A DNA stretch of 64,000 bases from Clarkia xantiana subsp. parviflora (Eukaryota; Streptophyta; Magnoliopsida; Myrtales; Onagraceae), in NCBI GenBank assembly GCA_036873135.1, contig JAPTYO010000004.1, positions 39,279,105 to 39,343,104 on the forward strand, read 5' to 3'. Below, one piece after another: positions 54,457 through 64,000 of the stretch (within the stretch, counting starts at the first letter, position 1; each line of letters begins with the position of its first letter). The notes under the pieces were generated by a model. That model was not told the origin of the DNA. It worked only from the letters and a program-made list of their open reading frames with translations, and ran no database searches. The translations under genes and the position numbers were made by a program.

Positions 54457-54457
<1 letters not shown>
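54377..54457 (+). pseudogene. Gag start of element E, remainder deleted
   Basis: The ATG at 54377 gives MTSDHNALTKANPSKTG and stops at TAA 54455-54457. In element 1 about 1.5 kb of gag lies at this place. The capsid domain and zinc knuckle are missing, so E could not make its own particle. Confidence 0.6.
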
Positions 54458-56260
<1,803 letters not shown>

Positions 56261-57913
56261 TTGCATGCAAACAAGAAGTTTGAATGGACACCAGTGTGCG
56301 AAGAGGCCTTTCAGCAATTAAAACAACACTTGCGCACATTGCCAGCATTGGCAAAACCGATACAAGACGAGCCCCTCTTCCTGTACATATCGGTGAGCAA
56401 CACGGTAGTCAGCTCAGTCCTTGTCAAACAAAAAGGGACTGCCCAACTCCCAGTTTACTACGTAAGAAAGATACTCGCAAAGTACGAGGTAAACTACATG
56501 CCAATCGAGAAATACCTGTACGCGCTTATAATAGCAGCAAGGAAGCTGAGGCCATACTTCCACGCACACGAAGTAACAGTCCTAACAGACCAACCCCTGA
56601 AGCACATCCTGTCAAAGCCAAACATGTCGGGAAAGCTAACAAAGTGGTCGGTGGAGTTAAGTGAATTCCGCATTCACTTTGCTCCTCGAACGGCGATCAA
56701 GGGGCAAGCATTGGCAGACTTCATTGCAGAATTCACCGGGATAACACCCGACACAGATGCCCAAGTCGGACCTCAACAAATGGAAGAACATAACGAAGTA
56801 TGGCAAATGTACACCGACGGATCTTCAAACGTAGGAGGATCAGGTGCCGGATTCCTCCTAATACCTCCTGATGGATCTAATCCGTTGAAGTATGCTCTAA
56901 ACTTAACATTTAGAGCAACAAACAACGAGGCGGAGTACGAAGCATTTATAACTGGCTTAAGAATTGCAAAAGGTGTTGGAGTTAAACATCTGCGAGTCAA
57001 GTGCGATTCGCAGTTAGTTGTCAATCAAGTCAAAGGCGAATACGCGAAAAAGTCAGAAAATATGCAAAAGTACTTGGGGCAAGCAAAAGACCTCATCACA
57101 AGCTTCGATACCTTCGACATCATCGTGGTGCCTAGAGAAGAAAATCAAGAAGCTGATGCCTTGAGCAAATTCACACAAGGCAATGAACAAGGCAAAGAAA
57201 CTCATTTCGTGGAAAACAGAATCTTGTCAGTAATTGAGAAATTCGAAGTCTTGTGCATCAATCCAGATCCAGATTGGAGGACCCCAATATTGGCATATCT
57301 CAAAGACCACAAGCTCCCCGAAGACAAAGTTCAAGCCCAAAAAATCCAGAGACAAGCCGTCAATTACGCGTTGATAGATGACGAGCTTTACAAGAAAGGG
57401 TTTTCAACCCCATACCTAAAGTGCATCACCTTTCGGGAAGGCCAGAAAGTGTTAGAAGATTTGCATAAAGGCCAAGCATCCTGCCATGAAGGTGCAAGAT
57501 CTCTAATACGCAAGACATTGAGCTTGGGATACTATTGGCCAACCATGAAGAACCAAGCTACGCACTTGGTCACAAAATGCGAATCCTGCCAACTTTATTC
57601 AAGAAATATCACGGCACCAGCCGCCGAGCTAAGCCCAATTGCAAGCTCCTGGCCATTTGCACAATGGGGGATCGATTTAGTGGGTCCACTTCCAAAATCA
57701 AAAGGCCAAACCAGGTACATTGTCGTCGCAATCGATTACTTTTCAAAGTGGATCGAGGCAAAGGCATTGGCACAAACAACTGATGCACAAATAATGGATT
57801 TCATCCGAAACCACATCATCACACGATATGGAGTTCCGAAGGTGCTAATCAGCGACAACGGACCCCAATTCAAGAGTAAGGCTTCAAACATTTTGCGAAA
57901 GACTCAACATTAA
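56261..57913 (+). pseudogene. RNase H, archaeal-type RNase H and integrase of element E
   Basis: A 550-codon frame. The first RNase H is degenerate (YISVSNTVVSSVLV in place of the aspartate motif, though LTDQPLKH is kept). The archaeal-type RNase H has YTDGSSNVGG, NNEAEYEA, VKCDSQLVV and QEADALS, all four acids present. The integrase follows: zinc finger HEGARSLIRK...CESCQLY, then WGIDLVGPLP and LISDNGPQF. A frameshift just after GPQF (about 57875) ends the frame. Confidence 0.85.
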
Positions 57914-58505
57914 CCACCGTTTCGCATCAGTCCGCCATGCTCAAACCAACGGACAAGTCGAAGCCGCCAACAAGATCGTCCTAGATGGTCTCAAGAAAAG
58001 AGTGCACGCATTAAAAGGAGGATGGGCAGAAGAGCTTAGCAGTGTACTGTGGGCACTTCGAACAACTCCAAAGGAGTCAACTGGAGAAACACCATTCAGT
58101 CTGGTGTATGGAACGGAAGCAGTCGCTCCCATCGAAATTGCTGTCTCATCCTACCGCACAACCCATTTCAACGTCCAAGCCAACGAAGTAGACATGCGTC
58201 TAGACTTAGACTTGGCTGAAGAAAAAAGGCGTAACTCCGAACATAATCAGGCACGCATGCGTTTGATAACTGCAAGATATTACAACAGGAAGGTGAAAGA
58301 AAGACAATTCCATGTCAGAGAAATGGTGTGGAGAAGGAATGAGTTCTCACATCTCGGTCAAATCAACAAGATGTCTCCAAAATGGGAAGGCCCTTACAAG
58401 GTCATATCCATCCCGTATATAAACGCATATCGCCTTGAAGATGCAAATGGCAATGCCTCTACAAACACATTTAGTGGAGGACACTTGAAGAAATTCCACG
58501 GATGA
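57914..58505 (+). pseudogene. Integrase C-terminal part of element E
   Basis: Continues after the frameshift with SVRHAQTNGQVEAANKI (the catalytic glutamate), TTPKESTGETPFSLVYG, WRRNEFSHLGQINKMSPKW and ends HLKKFHG with TGA at 58503-58505. It ends at the same place in the domain as element 1. Confidence 0.85.
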
Positions 58506-59540
58506 AAGGATAATCTTCTATCACAAAAGGAGCTGTTGTATCAAGCCCTTTTGCTCTTATTTCCATAACGCATCTACTTGTTGAAAAGTCCACTCTCTCA
58601 TATAAAGTGGCATCTTTGTAATAATCTCATGAACCTAATGAAGTTGTTCTATCTTCGTAGGAACATCATTACTCTATGTACGTTACTTGGAAGAAAAATA
58701 AAGTAACTACAACAACTATTATCTACACCAACAAGGAGTTTATTTCTCCATTCATAAATTGGCATCTATCTCAAGAAGGTGCCGACAACACAAAGCCATT
58801 GCGCTATGTGTACAATCAACTTATATGCCGCAATGACAACCAGCGGATTAACTATCAAAATGACGACTATTCAAGAGGCGTCATCTACAAGCAATTCCTT
58901 GGAGTAACATCAAGGTCTACTATCAAAATGACGACTATTCAAGAGTCATCATCTACAAGCAATTTCTTGGATTAACACCAAGACCTACTATCAAAAGTGG
59001 CATGTTGATGTACCCTATTTATAAAGACAAACCCCATGTTTACTTCTAGAAAATGACATGCTGTGACATCTCTGGTTAGAGGCAAATCCTCATGTTCATA
59101 GCCATTCCCTGGATTCAGAACAGGATGGGCAAATACAATACGGGACTGATCACCCCATAAGTGGTGGAAGTTTTCTTGTTAGGCAATGACCCCACACTAC
59201 AACAAGTGTGAATTCCTGGTTAGGGTTCACTCTTCATGGCGAATGTCCTCTTGTTAGATGACAACCCCATATTACGAATTCCTGTTTAGGGTTCACTCTT
59301 CATGGTGAATGTCCTCTTGTTAGATGACAACCCCATATTACGAATTCCTGTTTAGGGTTCACCCTTCATGACGAATGTCCTCTTGTTAGATGACAATCCC
59401 ATATTACGAATTCCTGTTTAGGGTTCACCCTTCATGGCGAATGTCCTCATGTTAGATGACAATCCCATATTACGAATTCCTGTTTAGGGTTCACTCTATA
59501 CGGCAGAAGTCATCTTGTTAGATGAAAATTCCGTACCATA
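58506..59540. repeat. Tandem repeats downstream of element E pol
   Basis: Two units of about 72 bases (58850-58990; TGACGACTATTCAAGAG, with TGACG/CGTCA arms), then five units of about 66 bases (59176-59540; TAGGGTTCACTCTTCATGG ... TTGTTAGATGACAA). They occupy the space between the converging pol and antisense genes, as in element 1. Confidence 0.8.
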
Positions 59541-60318
59541 GATTTTCAAACCGTGTTGCATGGTTCTTGGACGCAGAAAACATGCATCACAATTCATATT
59601 TTCAAAAGTGTTACATGGTCCCTGGACGCAGGAATCATGTATCACAAATATTTTACCAGATATTTTGTCAAATATTTTATCAAATATTTTATTTATCAAA
59701 CACCTTTCCAAATATTTTATCAACAAGCTTTTTAGGGTTCACAAAATACTTCTTCAAAAACCAAAATGTTTTTACGTATGCTTCCCCAACGCGGGTTGAT
59801 ACACGCTGGCAGGTGCGCACCCTGTTTAAAACTCGTAAAATTTACAAGTCGAGTCTTGCACAACGTCGCCTTAGAGCGGAACTAAGAGACGGTATAAACT
59901 AGTATCTTGCCCAAGCCAAGATAACACATTTCAAACATACTACTTGTTAAATCGCTATACGCGAGTCACTTGACAGGTTACAACATATATAGCGGCAAGC
60001 TATATGCAGGAAAGACGAGCAACATGCATAACGCATCATGCAAACAATCTTGAATCAAAAGTGGCTATCGGTCACGATTGCGGGGACTACGTTTACACTA
60101 CTAGTCATCCACGTTCAATAAACACAGTAAGCGATAACGGTATGAAATATTACTAACAAGTTATCATGCAAACTGCTATGTATAAAGCAGGTTCAAACGA
60201 CGTAGTTCAAAGCGAACAAGTCACAGACAACAACCAAGGAACAACTCCAACAAAGTTCCAAACACAAACAGAAGCAAAGTGGAAACGAGCCCAACATGCT
60301 CAATATAAAACGAGCAGT
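59541..60318. other. Element E 3' region, unassigned
   Basis: Non-coding, with short local repeats (TGGTCCCTGGACGCAGGAA; ATATTTTATCAAATATTTT). It would be the 3' flank of the antisense gene. Confidence 0.4.
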
Positions 60319-61662
60319 TCAAATAGCGGCACCACCTCCAGAAGGCCCGGGGGCAACCTCCATAAACTCAGGAGAAGTAACAATGACGTTTACATCTCCG
60401 CTATCATCAACCAACATCTCGTAGTTGGGAAGGCCACACTCCAAAAGGTTCAAAGCCTCAATGTGAGAAAGGGCGTAACTCGCATATGGCCCTAACTCGC
60501 CAAAAGGGAACCCAGGGTCAAGATCCTTCACACGGGTGAAGTAATCTTCGGAACGCTCGCTCATTAAGTGGTTCACTTTCTCCTCGACAGCAGCTTCAAA
60601 ATCAGAAGTTCCCAAGTACTTGGTAAAGCCCACTTGTACGCCCTTCTCCCGACTCTCCTTACCGAGAGCAAGTAATTCCGCTCCTTGAGTATGAAGATCG
60701 TCAGTAACCTTCTTCTCAAGAGCGATCATCTCAGACTCAAGCTTTGACAAGCGAGTATGACGCGCCTCATAACGGCTCTCAGAAGCAGTGACCTTCGAAC
60801 TCATCACGCGAGCTTCCTCCTTGGTTCGTGACAACTCTACACATAGAGCGTCACACTTATCCATAGCTGCCTGCTTCGCGCTTACCAGCTCCATAACAAA
60901 AGACGACATGTTTACCATGTCGGCAACAACCTGCACACATCAATGCGATAAGCCAAACATAAATCGCAAAAACAACAAACTTGGCAAAAGAATCAAGTTA
61001 CTTACAGGAGCAAACCAGGATTAGGCACTCTGCGCATAAGCCTCGGCCTCCTCATCAGTCAATAGACAAGAATGCCTATCACCTGGTGGAACACATCTAC
61101 GCAATACGCGAACTCCAACCTCTGGAGTGCGAAGTGAAGACTCCTTGGGGAAATAAACTCCACCATTGCCAAAAGGTGCCCAAGTGTCCCCAGTAATATC
61201 CAATCCAACTAGGCAGACCAGATGGTCGCGCCTAAGAGGAGGAACCGCTACAACAAAGAAGGAAAGTGGTTAACAACAAATAACAAAACCACGGAATACA
61301 TTCATCAAAAGTATACTTACAGAGTCCGCGGACTTCCACAAGTCGGTTTCCCGACTGGGGGGCAGAGGGCGCTACATTGTGACCCGCGACTTCCTTGCCT
61401 TTACGAGTGGAAGTAGCCGCATTTGGCTTCAAGCGCTTGGGATCAGTTGGTCCACGCACCACTGTGTCAGTCCGCTTGGAAGAAACGCGAGAATCAGACA
61501 CTGGGGGAGTATCCCCGGTCACATGAGTAGAAGACCCTTTGCCAGGATCACGCCTCGAATTGGCAGGAGTGATAGGAGCAGGGGCCACCAAAGCCTGATC
61601 GGCGCGAGAAGTAATACGCGAAGCCGCCGCATGGAGAGACGAACTCTTTCCGGCAAACCAAC
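60319..61662 (-). pseudogene. Spliced antisense gene of element E
   Basis: Three exons on the strand opposite to pol: 61662-61321 (after acceptor ATTGCAG), 61247-61006 and 60930-60319. Introns 61320-61248 (GTAAGT...TTGTAG, phase 1) and 61005-60931 (GTAAGT...GTGCAG, phase 0) keep one frame. Exon 1 is basic and Ser/Pro-rich (PKRLKPNAATSTRKGKEVA), exon 2 ends DEEAEAYAQSA with a TAA at 61021-61023, six codons before the donor, and exon 3 is a 204-residue coiled-coil-like chain (SRTKEEARVMSSK, SKLESEMIALEKKV) with an acidic, Gly/Pro-rich end. The TAA is the only break seen. No N-terminal exons are identified upstream. Confidence 0.6.
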
Positions 61663-63337
61663 CTGCAATATGAATTCACGAAAGACATATAGCCGTTTAA
61701 GAGACTATCCATTATGAGTGTCAAGATGCTCAAAAATTGTCAAAGTAAGAATGAAGGACTTACTCATAGCGACAACTCGATCAAAAGGAAGAGAATTCCG
61801 CAAGAGGTTACTACGACTTCACAATCTGCAAGAACCAAGCAGAAGTCAACGTGCGTAGCCAAAGTCAACGCGCATAGCCAAGTTAACGCGCATAGCCAAA
61901 GTCAACGCGCATAGCAAAGTTGGTACATGCAGTAAAAGGGACTAACGTCTTAAGAGGCTATCATGCAAACGGTGGGACTAACGCGACGAACCGCGAGGAT
62001 CGAACACGGCAACACTTAGGAAAAATATTTTTCTAAGGCGTCAAAACAACAAACGGCTACTCCTAAAGTCGTTTAGCAATCCCCGTCAACCAACAAACCC
62101 GCCAAAAAAAAAAAAAAACTACGCATACCGACCAAAAGCCTCTACTCAAAGACACGGGGGCAATATGTCCTATCGGGGAATTCTACCTCAACTATCCACG
62201 GAAGTGAAAAATCGTCTTAGGCATGAACTAACGACGATAATAACGGCAACCAATCAGCAATTATTCGACATACAAGCACCAATAAGCAGTTCCATACGAC
62301 AACAACGACAAATAGCTCAAACGAACAACAATACGGCGACATTCGAAATCAAGTCGAAGCTGTCCTGTAAAATCGAGTTTCCAGATTACCTCAAAATGTG
62401 ACGAAAAGTATCACAATGGACTCCCCTCGTCGAGACGATTTCAGAAAGGTAAGGACCGCGACGAACGGAGCCCGGGAAGGCGGCGCGTGGGTTACACGCG
62501 CCGGCAAGGCGAAACTCACGCGGCGGCGCGTGAGGGCGCGTCTGACGTCTCCTGGTGATTCCGAAGGCGGCCCTGGAATCCTCGTGGCAATCTGAGTCGA
62601 TCGGTGGTGTCAATTTCTGAAAACAAGTCAAGAATCAAACACGAAACTTTCGGGATGCACCTAAGCTTTACGACGGTGAAGAAACTATGAACACACAAAC
62701 AATTTCTGGAAATGATGAAGGGATTACCTGCAAAGAAGAATGAATAATGAATTCCCAAAGTGCTGGAAGAATGATTGGGGATTTGTGTAATTACATATCC
62801 CAAAAGATGCCTTGGTGATAAGGATTAAAGGAGTAACTCATCTACACTCATGCCTAAGCACTTACGGTATACTCCACCCTCTCTTCTAAATATCTACTCC
62901 TACGTACGTGATTATTTTGATATTGCACGTATCAAACCCGTCATTCTACGCGTATGTTTCCACATCGCATGATTCATGATTTGATAATCGCTAAGTCGTT
63001 TTAGAAGTGTACGGATTATATTTCTTGCATCGCGTAATTACGATCTTGTCATGACCGTTACTTGTGCATGCATGTTGATAAAAACATGTTCGCATGAAGT
63101 ATTACTAATTGCTTATATCCCTAACGGTAACCATACTTGCACGCTACGTATGCGCATTCTCTATTGCACTAACCGTGATGACAGGAAACAAAGTCATTCG
63201 GTCGGAAAATCAAAGGACGGATGAAATCAAGATGCCTACGTCCAACCAACGACCAAAACCGAAAGGTTAGCGTCAAGCTCAAATTGGACACGTATCCTAA
63301 CATAAAAATAGAGTCAAGAAAGGTTCTAAACCGTTAC
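61663..63337. other. Element E 3' region between antisense gene and PPT
   Basis: No supported coding sequence. 61845-61920 repeats CAACGCGCATAGCCAA four times. 62450-62600 is GC-rich. It may hold the promoter and first exons of the antisense gene on the minus strand, which I could not delimit. Confidence 0.4.
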
Positions 63338-63353
63338 TTGACTCGGGGGCAAG
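63338..63353 (+). other. Polypurine tract of element E
   Basis: TTGACTCGGGGGCAAG directly before the LTR start TGATGG, identical to the PPT of element F. Confidence 0.88.
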
Positions 63354-64000
63354 TGATGGATATGTGTCCAATTCGGGTTCGTATTTATATTTCGGACCTC
63401 GTAAACACGTCAAAATTACATCTCGACTTGAAAAACGTCCCCTAAAGGGTCAAAACGGTCCGGAAGCGCGTTACGCGCGTCCGGATTGCATTTGCAACCC
63501 GGACGTCCGGGTTGCTTGCAATCCGGACCTCGCCGAATTGCCCAAATTCGACGAGGTCCGGATTGCATTACGGGTATTGTGCGATTACCGTTTTCGCGAT
63601 TACCGTTACGTGTAGAGAAGTCGAGTTCACACATGGCCAATATGGATGACGGTTACCGCTTGCTTTTGAACCGTCATCAAACCGCTTTAAAACCGGGTCC
63701 GATCCCAAGGAAGCCTATAAATAGGAGGCCTTGGCCACCCATTTTCACACATCCTCTCATTTGCCCAACTTTAGTATTTTGAGCTCTGACTTCTCTCTAG
63801 AAATATTTTCTCTCTCTAGAATTACCCTTTTAGCCCTATAGTGACTTAAGCTTCGGAGAGGGCTCCGCTAGCACCACCCCCCCTTCTCCGTGCTAGCACC
63901 GGTCCTTTGTGCAGGAATCGACGTCCAGATGTTCGGACTTGTGCACAGATCACCGCCTTTCGAGACTCAGACGTCCCCCTAAGACACAACCGCGCTTTGA
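63354..64000 (+). repeat. 3' LTR of element E (cut by the window end)
   Basis: TGATGGATATGTGTCC onward, TATA box at 63716-63723. It keeps the segment TGACTTAAGCTTCGGAGAGG missing in the 5' LTR, and has a duplicated GCGATTACCG word near 63590-63605. The last about 120 bases lie outside the window. Confidence 0.9.

Noticed and set aside
59496..59902. Short ORFs on both strands after the 66-bp array
   Set aside because: Low-complexity ATATTTTATCAA repeats create them. They lie between the converging genes of element E.

Overview
The window reads as repeat-rich intergenic DNA of a flowering-plant nuclear genome. Almost everything that can be assigned is LTR-retrotransposon sequence. I found no convincing single-copy host gene, no tRNA or rRNA gene and no CRISPR array. 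Two groups dominate. The first is Ty3/gypsy elements of the Tat/Retand type, recognised by a second archaeal-type RNase H between a degenerate RNase H and the integrase, a GGCGCC-type primer binding site, and LTRs running TGATGG...CAACA. The second is a Ty1/copia family (Tork-like by its RNase H), with about 596-bp LTRs, a TGGTATCAGAGCC primer site, a leader of about 2 kb and a 3' untranslated region of about 1 kb.

Layout. 1-421: unassigned. 422-4505: minus-strand Tat-like non-autonomous element F (3' LTR, repeat-filled interior, start of an antisense gene), cut by copia fragment A (4506-5942). 5943-6980: plus-strand Tat-like fragment H. 6981-8179: unassigned DNA with hairpins and short tandem repeats. 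8180-9098: plus-strand LTR fragment. 9099-9722: 3' LTR of copia B. 9723-20811: Tat-like element 1 (minus), inserted in copia B with a GATGC duplication. 20817-22680: rest of copia B. 22681-40006: copia C, split by an 8-kb non-coding Tat-like large derivative (LARD, 26014-35847) with a CTACT duplication. 40007-46239: 5' half of copia D, whose LTR holds a 1.96-kb solo LTR (44269-46228, ATATG duplication). 46240-51120: 5' half of copia G. 51121-53561: AT-rich spacer and a hairpin-bearing minisatellite. 53562-64000: Tat-like element E (plus), whose 3' LTR runs off the window.

Sense genes. Element 1 and element E follow the order gag (missing in E), protease, reverse transcriptase, RNase H, archaeal-type RNase H, integrase. 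Both are broken by stops and frameshifts. The copia copies keep gag, protease-integrase or RNase H pieces, and none is complete.

The most interesting pattern is the 3' half of the Tat-like elements. Element 1, element E, the LARD and probably F carry a gene on the strand opposite to gag-pol. It has GT-AG introns with compatible phases, and in 1 and E it ends in a charged, coiled-coil-like region. Tandem arrays lie between the converging sense and antisense genes, and several arrays have repeat units that contain a small hairpin in which some substitutions look compensatory. Antisense ORFs are known in the Tat lineage. The intron structure, the persistence in a coding-dead LARD and the hairpin arrays are what deserve a second look.
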